A stretch of 64,000 nt of DNA from Taibaiella sp. (GTDB taxonomy: Bacteria > Bacteroidota > Bacteroidia > Chitinophagales > Chitinophagaceae). Both the position numbers and the translations under genes were made by a program. Numbering within the stretch: the stretch's first letter is position 1; every line of letters starts with the position of its first letter. Positions 1-8,439 of this stretch are shown here, piece after piece. Below the pieces are notes generated by a model. The model saw only the letters and a list, made by a program, of their open reading frames with translations, searched no databases and was not told the DNA's origin. The stretch lies in assembly GCA_016786705.1 (NCBI GenBank), contig JAEUVV010000008.1, forward strand, positions 124,001 through 188,000, read 5' to 3'.

Positions 1-86
1 TGGGACTGATTTACCTGGGCTACTCTGATGATCAAAAAGAAGGTACCCGTAAAATACCTTTAGTAGATAAAATTATTTGGGTTTAA
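1..86 (+). CDS. C-terminal end of a nitroreductase-like protein (partial)
   Basis: The window opens inside a gene read from base 3. The last 27 codons are visible and end at TAA 84-86. The tail (LIYLGYSDDQ, then a basic stretch and a final IIWV) resembles the C-terminus of FMN-dependent nitroreductases, where a G-x-x-x-L-G-Y turn precedes the last strand. Too little is present to confirm the family, so the call is tentative. The gene continues upstream of the window. Confidence 0.4.
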   Translation, partial: GLIYLGYSDDQKEGTRKIPLVDKIIWV

Positions 87-291
87 GATAATTGTGAATG
101 GTGAATAGTAAAAAGTGAAAAGTGAAAAGTAAATAACTATTGGGTTAGTATATAGTTAACCATTGACAATTAGTAATCAACCTGCCATCACTCATCATTA
201 ATAATTAACCACTAACAATTAATAATAACCTATTACTCATTACCTACCATTAATAATTAACCACTAACAATTAATAATTAAAACATATTAT
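87..291. repeat. AT-rich degenerate repeat region with a 31-bp direct repeat
   Basis: Intergenic stretch made of short related words (GTGAATAGTAAAAAGTGAAAAG, then TTAACCA/CTAACAATTAATAAT). A perfect 31-bp direct repeat lies at 196-226 and 248-278 and runs almost into the start codon at 292. The same style of low-complexity sequence occurs near 15.47, 43.57, 44.0 and 44.95 kb. No coding potential is seen. Confidence 0.8.
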
Positions 292-1653
292 ATGGAAGCC
301 TGGAAAGCTTATTTAGAAGCCAATAAAGATCGTTTTTTAAACGAATTACTTGATTTATTACGCATCCCTTCTGTAAGTGCCGACAGCAAATACAAAGGCG
401 ATGTGGCCAAATGCGCGGAAGCGGTAAAGCAGGCTATGCTGGATGCCGGTTGTGACAGTGCCGAAGTTTGCCCTACTGCCGGTCACCCGATCGTGTATGG
501 TGAAAAAATAATCGACCCGGCCTTACCCACCGTACTGGTATACGGGCACTATGATGTGCAGCCTGCCGATCCATTGGAATTATGGCACAGCGGTCCTTTC
601 GAGCCGGTGATCAAAGAAGGCAAGATCTTTGCCCGTGGCGCCTGTGACGACAAAGGCCAGTTTTATATGCATATCAAGGCATTCGAGATCATGGCGAAAA
701 CCAATACACTGCAATGCAATGTAAAAATGATGATCGAAGGCGAGGAAGAAGTCGGTTCTGCCAACCTCGCGACCTTCCTGGAAGAAAATGTAGCAAAATT
801 AAAAGCAGATATCGTGCTGGTTTCCGATACTTCTATGATCAGCATGGAGCACCCTTCCATTGAGACCGGTCTCAGAGGCCTGGCTTACCTGGAAGTGGAA
901 GTGACCGGCCCTAACCGTGACCTGCACAGCGGTGTCTACGGTGGCGGCGTAGCTAACCCGATCAACGAGCTGTGTAAAATGATCGCTTCTTTACATGACG
1001 AGAACAAACATATCACGATCCCCGGCTTCTACGACAAGGTACTGGAGCTGACCGAAGCAGAGCGTAAAGCCCTGAACGATGCCCCTTTTGACCTGAAAGA
1101 ATACGAAGAAGAATTAGGCGTGAACAGCGTAGCCGGAGAAAAAGGTTATACTACATTTGAGCGTACCGGCGTACGCCCGACACTGGATGTAAACGGTATC
1201 TGGGGTGGCTATACCGGTGAAGGTGCTAAGACGGTTTTACCGTCAAAAGCATTCGCTAAGATCTCTATGCGCCTGGTACCTAACCAGGTTTCTCACGAGA
1301 TCACAGAGCTGTTCCAGCAACATTTTGAAAGCCTGGCAACTCCGGGTACAACAGTGGTGGTACGTCCGCATCATGGCGGTGAACCTGTTGTTACACCCAC
1401 GGATGGTAAAGCCTACCAGGCGGCCGCGAAAGCGATCGAAACCACTTTTGGCAAAGCGCCGATCCCGACCCGTGGTGGCGGTAGCATCCCTATCATCGCT
1501 TTATTTGAAAGAGTATTGGGACTGAAAACCGTATTATTAGGCTTTGGCCTGGATAATGACAACATTCACTCCCCTAACGAAAAATACGATGTAGCCAACT
1601 ACTTCAAAGGCATTGAAACGATCCCTTATTTCCATAAGTACTTTGCTGAGTAA
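292..1653 (+). CDS. M20 family dipeptidase
   Basis: A 453-aa zinc peptidase of the M20 (ArgE/DapE/CPG2) superfamily, of the long dipeptidase subtype. Metal ligands are visible: GHYDVQP at residues 85-91 (H86, D88), DDKGQ at 119-123, and EGEEEVGS from 149 carrying the catalytic Glu. A later DLHSG motif marks the lid/dimerisation domain and HSPNE lies near the C-terminus. There is no signal peptide, so it should act in the cytoplasm on di- or tripeptides. The length is normal. The ATG at 292 directly follows the repeat region. A perfect 12-bp stem terminator lies downstream at 1718-1762. Confidence 0.9.
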   Translation: MEAWKAYLEANKDRFLNELLDLLRIPSVSADSKYKGDVAKCAEAVKQAMLDAGCDSAEVCPTAGHPIVYGEKIIDPALPTVLVYGHYDVQPADPLELWHSGPFEPVIKEGKIFARGACDDKGQFYMHIKAFEIMAKTNTLQCNVKMMIEGEEEVGSANLATFLEENVAKLKADIVLVSDTSMISMEHPSIETGLRGLAYLEVEVTGPNRDLHSGVYGGGVANPINELCKMIASLHDENKHITIPGFYDKVLELTEAERKALNDAPFDLKEYEEELGVNSVAGEKGYTTFERTGVRPTLDVNGIWGGYTGEGAKTVLPSKAFAKISMRLVPNQVSHEITELFQQHFESLATPGTTVVVRPHHGGEPVVTPTDGKAYQAAAKAIETTFGKAPIPTRGGGSIPIIALFERVLGLKTVLLGFGLDNDNIHSPNEKYDVANYFKGIETIPYFHKYFAE

Positions 1654-1717
1654 TAAACTGGGGACGAAACAACCTATAAGGTACTCTATATATAATATAA
1701 AGGAATCAAATTTTATA

Positions 1718-1762
1718 AAAATTCCTGTCACATTGAGCTAGTCGAAATGCGACAGGAATTTT
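1718..1762 (+). terminator. intrinsic terminator with REP-like loop
   Basis: Stem AAAATTCCTGTC (1718-1729) pairs perfectly with GACAGGAATTTT (1751-1762), followed by TTCTTTTG. The 21-nt loop reads CATTGAGCTAGTCGAAATG, the same core word found in the palindromic elements at 29.5 and 41.5 kb. It terminates the M20 gene. Confidence 0.75.
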
Positions 1763-1816
1763 TTCTTTTGAAACAGCCTTTTTAACTATTTTTCCTCGAT
1801 ACCACATATTAATGTT

Positions 1817-1824
1817 TAAATTTG
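1817..1824 (+). promoter_or_regulatory. -7 element TAAATTTG
   Basis: TAAATTTG matches the Bacteroidota -7 consensus TAnnTTTG. It lies 24 bp before the ATG at 1849, which argues against using the in-frame TTG at 1822 as the start of the lipoprotein gene. Confidence 0.65.
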
Positions 1825-1848
1825 CGGGTAGCTAAAAATCCGGTTGAC

Positions 1849-2325
1849 ATGTCCCAGTTTCATATTTCTTTATCTGCTTTCTGCCTGTGCTTAATGGCAC
1901 TCATGAGTTCCTGTAATGAATCCGTACCTAACGATTTCAAAGAGAAGGGGACTTACCAGCTAAGTATCAAAAAAGGGAACATCGTTACTTTTTCTTTACC
2001 CCAAAACAAAAGCACCGGTTATGAGTTATGCTGGATGAATGAGTCCAAACTCGTAAGGCAATTCAAGCTGGAAGGCATCAAATCCATGCTGAAAGACCCG
2101 AATAATGTAGATGGTGGCGGAGAAACCGTTACCTACCAGGTATTGGCTACCGAAACCGGTAAAGACACTTTAAAATTCAACCAATGCCCTACCCGGCTCT
2201 GGCAAAAGGATTGTGAATTCTTTGAAGTAGACAGCCTGCGGGTAATGGGAAACGGGGTGATTACCTCTACTTATGCCCCTCATATGGCGGCGGACTACCA
2301 GGTGGTGATTACTGTAACGGAATAG
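1849..2325 (+). CDS. chagasin-like (I42-type) protease inhibitor lipoprotein
   Basis: About 158 aa. A lipoprotein signal ends in LMSSC, so the mature protein should be lipid-anchored in the cell envelope. The rest follows the pattern of chagasin/amoebiasin (MEROPS I42) inhibitors of papain-like cysteine proteases. It has a loop NKSTGYELCW (family form NPTTGY-x-W), a Gly-rich GGGETVTY turn, and a third region in which the usual RPW is TRLW. The second half is longer than in minimal chagasins. The start was set at ATG 1849 because the promoter -7 box overlaps the upstream TTG. Monocistronic. The fold assignment is fairly sure; the inhibitory function is inferred. Confidence 0.6.
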   Translation: MSQFHISLSAFCLCLMALMSSCNESVPNDFKEKGTYQLSIKKGNIVTFSLPQNKSTGYELCWMNESKLVRQFKLEGIKSMLKDPNNVDGGGETVTYQVLATETGKDTLKFNQCPTRLWQKDCEFFEVDSLRVMGNGVITSTYAPHMAADYQVVITVTE

Positions 2326-2368
2326 CCTTAAAGTTCTGGAGGGTTTAAGCTTTTATATTTTTATAAGT

Positions 2369-2689
2369 TTAAAAATCCACCTCTCCTGCTTTGATCTCCC
2401 CTAACTTATAGCCCAGGATTTCGGTGGCTATAGCCTTAACCGCCTTACGCCATTCATCCCATTCAGATTCCGGCATCAACCCTGAGAACTGGAGCCCGGA
2501 GGGTTCTACAGAAGCACAAATATGCTTTTGCGTTTCATCAAAGCCAAACCAAAAAGGTAAGTCATAAGCATATCCTATCCAACCTTCCAGCTTTTCATAG
2601 ATCAAAGCTACCTGATCCCATACTTCCTGTGGGGCATCATACCTGATGTTAAGGTTCATGGATTGAAAGAATAGTTGCGCTGCACTCAT
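2369..2689 (-). CDS. conserved hypothetical protein, about 106 aa
   Basis: Small soluble protein of 106 aa, rich in Trp and acidic residues (PFWFGFDE, SEWDEWRKAV), with no signal or membrane segment. Not recognised. A good -7 element (TATATTTG on the minus strand, 2714-2721) lies 25 bp upstream of the ATG at 2689 and supports both that start and a monocistronic unit. It is divergent from the membrane protein gene at 2765. Confidence 0.6.
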   Translation of the reverse strand: MSAAQLFFQSMNLNIRYDAPQEVWDQVALIYEKLEGWIGYAYDLPFWFGFDETQKHICASVEPSGLQFSGLMPESEWDEWRKAVKAIATEILGYKLGEIKAGEVDF

Positions 2690-2764
2690 TGTAACCTGTT
2701 ATTAAAAAGAACACAAATATATAGGTTCCTTCAATTTACTTATATTTATCTCAAATATCCATAT

Positions 2765-3262
2765 ATGAATGTCTTATTCCACCTGGTAGCCGGTTTCGGT
2801 ATAGCTATAGCCGTGTGCACTGAAGTAGCAAAACCAAAAATATTCCTTACTGCAACAGCCGGGGTGTTTATCGCCTTTGTGTCACATGCTTTATTGGATT
2901 ATACACCGCATTGCTATCCTATCAACTCAAAAGTTGATTTCATTGCCGGCTTTATATTACTATTCGCTTTGATCTTTTTTGCCCGAAAGGAATACAAGGT
3001 CATTATGCTGGTCACATTAACCGGGGCTGTTTTGCCCGATATAATCGACCTGCTCCCGGCAATACTTAATAAACAACTTCATCTGAAACTGCCGGTCTAT
3101 AATAAAGTCTTCCCCTGGCACTGGAAAAATTACTCCGGTTCTATATATAATGGTAACTGTAGCACCTCCCATTTGAATACTGCGATGATATGCTTTGCTA
3201 CGGGCATCATTATGCTGGTCCGGTGGAACACAATAAAGACAATATACGCCCTTCGTAGGTGA
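2765..3262 (+). CDS. membrane protein with SHxxxDYxPH motif (DUF457-like)
   Basis: 165 aa from the ATG at 2765; the upstream in-frame TTG is ignored because it lies inside the divergent gene. It has four or five hydrophobic segments. The motif SHALLDYTPHCY after the second, together with a later LPDIIDLLP, resembles the His/Asp pattern of the DUF457/YdjM group of putative membrane-bound metal-dependent hydrolases. The function is unproven. It stands alone, followed by the gcvP promoter. Confidence 0.5.
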   Translation: MNVLFHLVAGFGIAIAVCTEVAKPKIFLTATAGVFIAFVSHALLDYTPHCYPINSKVDFIAGFILLFALIFFARKEYKVIMLVTLTGAVLPDIIDLLPAILNKQLHLKLPVYNKVFPWHWKNYSGSIYNGNCSTSHLNTAMICFATGIIMLVRWNTIKTIYALRR

Positions 3263-3347
3263 AGATTGTATTATAAATTTCTCTAATCAGACTATAATTA
3301 TCCCCAATAGGTGCTTAAGCCTATTTCCTAATCATAAATATTAATTG

Positions 3348-3355
3348 TAAATTTG
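3348..3355 (+). promoter_or_regulatory. gcvP -7 element TAAATTTG
   Basis: A perfect TAnnTTTG match 34 bp before the gcvP ATG. No glycine-riboswitch-like tandem structure is visible in the short leader. Confidence 0.65.
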
Positions 3356-3388
3356 CACCTCATTTAACCACATATTTTATATCCCGAT

Positions 3389-6268
3389 ATGAATCTTTTT
3401 GCAGCTTTACAGCACGAATTCAGCCGTCGTCACATTGGACCTAATGAATCTCAAACACAGGAAATGCTTGCTGCCATTGGCGTTGACAGCCTTGACGCAT
3501 TGATAGACAAAACCATCCCTTCTGCAATCAGGCTTCCGAAGCCTCTGAATATCCCGCCGGCCTTAAGCGAGCAGGACTATTTAAGAATGCTGAAGCAGGT
3601 GTCCATCAAAAATAAAGTATTCAAAACTTATATCGGGCAAGGTTATTATGACACGGTAACACCATCCGTTATCCTTAGAAATGTGTTTGAAAACCCGGGT
3701 TGGTATACCCAATACACGCCTTACCAGGCAGAGATCTCTCAGGGTCGCCTGGAAAGTTTATTGAACTACCAGACCATGGTAGCTGAACTGACGGCTTTAC
3801 CAATTGCTAATGCCTCCTTACTGGATGAAGCAACAGCGGCGGCGGAAGCTATGGCCATGTTCTTCCATGCCTTAAACAAAAACACTGCTGCGCCGGAACG
3901 CCCTAAGTTCTTCGTAGACAAACATACTTTCCCGCAAACAAAAGACGTAATTACCACCCGCGCTACGCCATTAGGCATTGAGCTGGTATTCGGCGATTAC
4001 CATACAGTCGAAATTGACAACACTTATTTCGGTGCTTTGGTACAATACCCGAACGCTATGGGTGCGGTGGAAGATTATCGCGCGTTCACTGAAAAAGTAC
4101 ACGCTGCCGGCGCTTACATCGCTTATGCAACTGACCTGCTGGCACTGACTTTATTAACGCCTCCGGGTGAACTGGGTGCTGATGTAGCCATCGGTAACTC
4201 CCAACGTTTCGGCGTTCCATTAGGCTTCGGCGGACCGCACGCGGCTTTCTTTACCTGTAAAGACGAGTTCAAGCGCAGTATCCCCGGTCGTATCATCGGT
4301 GTAAGTATCGATGCACAGGGTAACAGGGCTTTACGTATGGCTTTACAAACCCGCGAGCAACATATTAAACGCGAAAAAGCAACATCAAATATCTGTACAG
4401 CACAGGCATTACTGGCCAACATGGCGGCAATGTACGCGGTTTATCACGGTCCTCAGGGCCTGAAAAACATCGCTTCCAGGGTAAATATCCTAGCGCAGGC
4501 TTTAGCGACCGCCTTAAAAGATAATGGCCATGAGTTGTGGTCTGACTCCTTCTTTGATACCGTAGTGATCAAAACCAATAAAGCGGCAATCATCCAAAGC
4601 CAGGCGGAAAAAGCAAAAATCAACTTCAGGTATATCAGCGAAGAACTGGTAGGTATTTCCCTTGATGAAACCACCAGCTTCGATGACCTGGCCGACATCA
4701 TCAATATCTTAAACGATGTGGTGAACGCGGTAAGCTACGAAGCAGATGACGCGCACTTACTGGCAGGCGTTCCTGAATCTTTAGTAAGAACAAGCAATTT
4801 CCTGACCCATCCTAATTTCAATAGCTACCATAGCGAAACGATGATGATGCGCTACATCAAGTCTTTAGAGAATAAAGACCTGGCGCTGAACACTTCTATG
4901 ATCTCCCTGGGCAGCTGTACCATGAAACTGAACGCGGCTACTGAAATGATCCCGTTGAGCTGGAGCCATTTCAGTAAGATCCACCCGTTTGTACCCAAAG
5001 AGCAGGCGGCGGGTTACCTGTCTGTGATCAAAGACCTGGAAAAACATTTATCTGAAATCACTGGTTTTGCCGGTTGCAGCCTTCAGCCTAACTCCGGCGC
5101 TAATGGAGAATATGCAGGTTTGTTATGTATCCGCGCTTACCACGAAAGCCGTGGCGAAGGACATAGAAATATTATCCTGATCCCGATCTCCGCGCATGGT
5201 ACCAACCCTGCCTCTGCAGTAATGGCTGGCTACAAAGTGGTTGTGGTAAAAGCTTTGGAGAACGGTAATATTGACGTAGAAGATCTGAAAGCGAAAGCAG
5301 AGCAACATAAAGACAACCTGGCAGGGGTAATGATCACCTACCCTTCCACTTACGGTATCTTTGAAGAAAGCATTAAAGACATCATCAAAGCCGTCCACGA
5401 CAATGGTGGCCAGGTATACATGGATGGCGCTAATATGAATGCCCAGGTAGGCTTAACCGCTCCGGGTTATATCGGAGCTGACGTTTGTCACCTGAACCTG
5501 CACAAAACATTCGCTATCCCGCATGGCGGTGGTGGCCCGGGTGTAGGCCCGATCTGCGTGGCCGCGCACCTGATCCCTTTCTTACCGGGACACGTAAGCA
5601 CCAGCACAGAGAAAAATACGGCTCATAATGCAGTTTCCGCCGCTCAATACGGTTCTGCATCTATCCTGCTGATCTCTTATGCCTACATCCGTATGCTGGG
5701 TGCTGATGGCTTAAAAGCAGCTACACAAAACGCTATCCTGAATGCCAACTATATGAAAACGCGCCTGGAGAAAGACTATGAAGTACTGTACTCCGGTGCT
5801 AACGGCACCTGTGCGCATGAGTTCATTGTAGACTTAAGACCATTCAAAAAAACAGCCGATATCGAAGCGGAAGATGTAGCGAAACGCTTAATGGACTACG
5901 GCTTCCACGCGCCTACTATGAGCTTCCCTGTAGCCGGTACGATCATGATTGAGCCAACAGAAAGTGAAGATAAGAGCGAACTGGACCGTTTCTGTGACGC
6001 CATGTTGTCGATCAGGGACGAGATCAGGCAAATCGAAGCTGACCAGGCCGACCGTAAAGACAATCCTTTGAAAAACGCGCCGCATACCATGTATGTAGTT
6101 ACTGCGAATGAATGGGAACATGCTTACAGCCGCCAGACCGCGGCCTTCCCTTTACCTTATGTAGCGGCTAATAAATTCTGGCCGACCGTTGCCCGTATCA
6201 ATAATACGCATGGGGACAGGAACCTGATCTGTACCTGTGAGCCGGTAGAAGCTTATATGGAAGCTTAG
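3389..6268 (+). CDS. gcvP: glycine dehydrogenase (decarboxylating), P-protein
   Basis: 959 aa, full length for the fused single-chain P-protein of the glycine cleavage system. It decarboxylates glycine with PLP and passes the aminomethyl group to lipoyl GcvH. The N-terminal HIGP motif ([10 protein letters not shown]) is present. The PLP lysine is K706 in HLNLHKTF, followed by the PHGGGGPG glycine-rich loop. No gcvT or gcvH is adjacent, so the system is dispersed, as is common in this phylum. It has its own promoter and a perfect terminator at 6299-6340. Confidence 0.97.
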   Translation: MNLFAALQHEFSRRHIGPNESQTQEMLAAIGVDSLDALIDKTIPSAIRLPKPLNIPPALSEQDYLRMLKQVSIKNKVFKTYIGQGYYDTVTPSVILRNVFENPGWYTQYTPYQAEISQGRLESLLNYQTMVAELTALPIANASLLDEATAAAEAMAMFFHALNKNTAAPERPKFFVDKHTFPQTKDVITTRATPLGIELVFGDYHTVEIDNTYFGALVQYPNAMGAVEDYRAFTEKVHAAGAYIAYATDLLALTLLTPPGELGADVAIGNSQRFGVPLGFGGPHAAFFTCKDEFKRSIPGRIIGVSIDAQGNRALRMALQTREQHIKREKATSNICTAQALLANMAAMYAVYHGPQGLKNIASRVNILAQALATALKDNGHELWSDSFFDTVVIKTNKAAIIQSQAEKAKINFRYISEELVGISLDETTSFDDLADIINILNDVVNAVSYEADDAHLLAGVPESLVRTSNFLTHPNFNSYHSETMMMRYIKSLENKDLALNTSMISLGSCTMKLNAATEMIPLSWSHFSKIHPFVPKEQAAGYLSVIKDLEKHLSEITGFAGCSLQPNSGANGEYAGLLCIRAYHESRGEGHRNIILIPISAHGTNPASAVMAGYKVVVVKALENGNIDVEDLKAKAEQHKDNLAGVMITYPSTYGIFEESIKDIIKAVHDNGGQVYMDGANMNAQVGLTAPGYIGADVCHLNLHKTFAIPHGGGGPGVGPICVAAHLIPFLPGHVSTSTEKNTAHNAVSAAQYGSASILLISYAYIRMLGADGLKAATQNAILNANYMKTRLEKDYEVLYSGANGTCAHEFIVDLRPFKKTADIEAEDVAKRLMDYGFHAPTMSFPVAGTIMIEPTESEDKSELDRFCDAMLSIRDEIRQIEADQADRKDNPLKNAPHTMYVVTANEWEHAYSRQTAAFPLPYVAANKFWPTVARINNTHGDRNLICTCEPVEAYMEA

Positions 6269-6298
6269 GTTTTTACAGGATACTAAAATATCTTTTCC

Positions 6299-6340
6299 AA
6301 CACCATCCTTATCCTTATTTAACAGGGCAAGGATGGTGTT
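6299..6340 (+). terminator. intrinsic terminator after gcvP
   Basis: AACACCATCCTT (6299-6310) pairs with AAGGATGGTGTT (6329-6340), a 12-bp perfect stem followed by TTTCTTT. Confidence 0.85.
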
Positions 6341-6346
6341 TTTCTT

Positions 6347-6354
6347 TACCTTTG
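6347..6354 (+). promoter_or_regulatory. -7 element TACCTTTG
   Basis: TACCTTTG (TAnnTTTG) lies 25 bp before the ATG at 6380 and immediately after the gcvP terminator. Confidence 0.7.
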
Positions 6355-6379
6355 CCGGGCAAAACAAAAAAACAAAAAA

Positions 6380-7027
6380 ATGAAGCAATTTTTACTATCC
6401 GTGCTGCTTTTAGGCAGCGCGCAAGTTGGCTTTAGCCAGTTCTCCGTTGGCGTCCAGGGCGGCATGACGACCTCTCACACCGATGCCACCCCCGATCAAT
6501 CCCGTTATTTTTACGGGGCTAATGCGGCCTATAATTTTACACCTTACCTTAGCCTCAGGGCCAATTTAAATGCCGGCCAGCTGGAAGGGGGCGATGAAGG
6601 TGCGGCAAACGTGATGCATTATACCAACAACTTTTTCCAGGGAGATCTTAGCGTGAAAATTTATCCCGTTGGCATTTTACAGAAAGCACAGCAGGAAAAG
6701 TACCTGTATTATCTTTCAAAAATTTATGGCAGCGTGGGTATCGGCCTGATGAAAAGCCAGACGCAGATCAGCTACCTTCCCGACCAGGTAGCTCTTTTCG
6801 AATTTATGGGTAATTACTCCGGTACAGACATGGTCATTCCGGTAGAGTTTGGCATAGACATTCCGCTGAGCAAACCTTTCAAAGCCAAAGGATTTTATGT
6901 GAACCTGTTTTACAGGGCCAATTACCTGAATACAGACCAGATGGACGGCTACCAGCCCAAGCTTAGCAGTAATGAAAGTAAGGATACCTATACCAATTTC
7001 GGAGCCGGTATCAGCTATCGTTTTTAA
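6380..7027 (+). CDS. outer-membrane beta-barrel protein
   Basis: 215 aa with a cleavable signal peptide ending near VGFSQ. Alternating amphipathic strands follow (FSVGVQGGM, YLSLRANLNAG, VNLFYRANYL), and the C-terminal strand GAGISYRF ends in Phe, as in barrels folded by the BAM complex. It resembles the small PorT/OmpA-like barrels common in Bacteroidota. The ligand or role is unknown. It is a single gene between its own promoter and a bidirectional terminator. Confidence 0.7.
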   Translation: MKQFLLSVLLLGSAQVGFSQFSVGVQGGMTTSHTDATPDQSRYFYGANAAYNFTPYLSLRANLNAGQLEGGDEGAANVMHYTNNFFQGDLSVKIYPVGILQKAQQEKYLYYLSKIYGSVGIGLMKSQTQISYLPDQVALFEFMGNYSGTDMVIPVEFGIDIPLSKPFKAKGFYVNLFYRANYLNTDQMDGYQPKLSSNESKDTYTNFGAGISYRF

Positions 7028-7044
7028 CCGGAACAACATTACAA

Positions 7045-7082
7045 AAAAATAGCCCTGTGATGATATTCACAGGGCTATTTTT
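7045..7082. terminator. bidirectional terminator
   Basis: AAAAATAGCCCTGTGA (7045-7060) pairs with TCACAGGGCTATTTTT (7067-7082), a 16-bp perfect stem with A- and T-runs on both sides. It sits between convergent genes ending at 7027 and 7097. Confidence 0.9.
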
Positions 7083-7096
7083 TATACTAAAATTAA

Positions 7097-7678
7097 CTAC
7101 AGCTCGTTAAAAATCTGGCTGTCCGAGTTATTATTGGGTAAACTCTTCATCTTGTTTTTATAGCCTGCGGTCTGCACCCAGTAAACGATCCATAAGATAA
7201 ACAAAGCCAGGCTTATGATAGAGCTAAACACCGATAATGCTCCGCCACCAGCAGAGGCATTCTGAACCGCCATCATTTCTTCCACATTACCACTGGAAGA
7301 AGCAGAGAAAACTGCCATTGTTTCATTATAGGAATCCTTAAAGGTAAATAAGGAAATCAGCATACTGATTGCGGAACCGATGGCCATGGCCATACCTACA
7401 TTATAAGTCGGTTTGGGATTGTCCGGCACCTGCCCTTTTGAGGCATACTCTGCCTTGATCGTTTCAGAAATTCTTTTCGCTACTACAAACATATAATAAG
7501 TGCTGAAAATAGGGATCAAAAGTAGCCACACATTAGCAGGTGGCATCTTCCGGTTCTCCGGCGCGGCCGCTTTAAGCGTATTTTGCAAATTCAACAAATA
7601 GAGGATCGCGATCAAAAGACCGATCCCAACAAAGAATAATACCATAAAGAGCATTGCGCCCACTGCTGCTGCTGCCAT
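7097..7678 (-). CDS. 4-TM membrane protein, paralogue of the next gene
   Basis: 193 aa with four predicted transmembrane segments (about 6-28, 47-66, 93-113, 150-172). Two stretches are shared almost word for word with the protein at 7765-8289: LKAAAPENRKM after TM1, and the LFILWIVYWVQTAGYK region at the last segment. The two genes are therefore a tandem duplication. A short cytosolic tail follows (KMKSLPNNN). Function unknown; no catalytic motif seen. Confidence 0.65.
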   Translation of the reverse strand: MAAAAVGAMLFMVLFFVGIGLLIAILYLLNLQNTLKAAAPENRKMPPANVWLLLIPIFSTYYMFVVAKRISETIKAEYASKGQVPDNPKPTYNVGMAMAIGSAISMLISLFTFKDSYNETMAVFSASSSGNVEEMMAVQNASAGGGALSVFSSIISLALFILWIVYWVQTAGYKNKMKSLPNNNSDSQIFNEL

Positions 7679-7764
7679 ATTTAAACTATTTAAGTTATAT
7701 ACTGCAAAATAAGCTTTTCAGCTAAATATAAGAAATTCTTAGTAGCTTTTATCCGTAAAGAAGA

Positions 7765-8289
7765 TCAGGAATGATTGAAAATTGAGTTATCCGGGAGCTG
7801 ATCAGGCAGATTTTTCATTTTCTTTTTATAACCGGCTGTTTGTGCCCAATAAACAATCCATAATACAAAGAAAGCAAGGTCTGCAATCACAATAATTATT
7901 GATAAAAAGGGCACAGCTGTTTTTTCGGCATACATAAGTTGCCCCAGCTCATTCATCGTTAGCTTAGGAAAAAACCCTAAAATAGAAGTGATCAAAGAAA
8001 AGAAAGCCAGGGTAATCCCGGCTTTATAAGTGGGCCTTTCTACCGGTAAAGCTTGCCCCTTAGCCCTATATTCCGCTACTATAGTATCAGAGAGTTTTAT
8101 CGCAACTATAAAACTATATACGACCCCTATCAGCGGAATAAATTGCATCCATATAGATCCGGCTTTTAACTTCCGGTTTTCAGGAGCCGCAGCTTTAACG
8201 GTATCTTGTAAATGCAATAAAAACAAGGCAAACACCAACAGCATTATAATTATACCGGTCCACCAAATAATGTCCCAAGATACTTTCAT
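7765..8289 (-). CDS. 4-TM membrane protein, paralogue of the previous gene
   Basis: 174 aa with four predicted transmembrane segments. It shares VKAAAPENRKL, an AEYRAKGQ loop, a PTYK motif and the C-terminal VLWIVYWAQTAGYKKK with its downstream neighbour. The 86-bp gap between the pair has no clear terminator, so they may be co-transcribed. Function unknown. It is divergent from gyrA. Confidence 0.65.
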   Translation of the reverse strand: MKVSWDIIWWTGIIIMLLVFALFLLHLQDTVKAAAPENRKLKAGSIWMQFIPLIGVVYSFIVAIKLSDTIVAEYRAKGQALPVERPTYKAGITLAFFSLITSILGFFPKLTMNELGQLMYAEKTAVPFLSIIIVIADLAFFVLWIVYWAQTAGYKKKMKNLPDQLPDNSIFNHS

Positions 8290-8409
8290 AGTTCAATTTT
8301 GAAACCAAAATACGGATATAATATAATTGGCTGTTTTATGCCTTGATTTTTATTTATTAACATTGTGGAAAATAGGTATTTTTTGACATTTATCCGGGCT
8401 TAAAAAGCT

Positions 8410-8417
8410 TATATTTG
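8410..8417 (+). promoter_or_regulatory. gyrA -7 element TATATTTG
   Basis: TATATTTG (TAnnTTTG) 22 bp before the gyrA ATG at 8440. Confidence 0.65.
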
Positions 8418-8439
8418 CGATACTTTTTAAGCAATTGAC

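Noticed and set aside
3263..3388. Glycine riboswitch upstream of gcvP
   Set aside because: The leader after the promoter is only about 30 bp and holds no aptamer-like structure.
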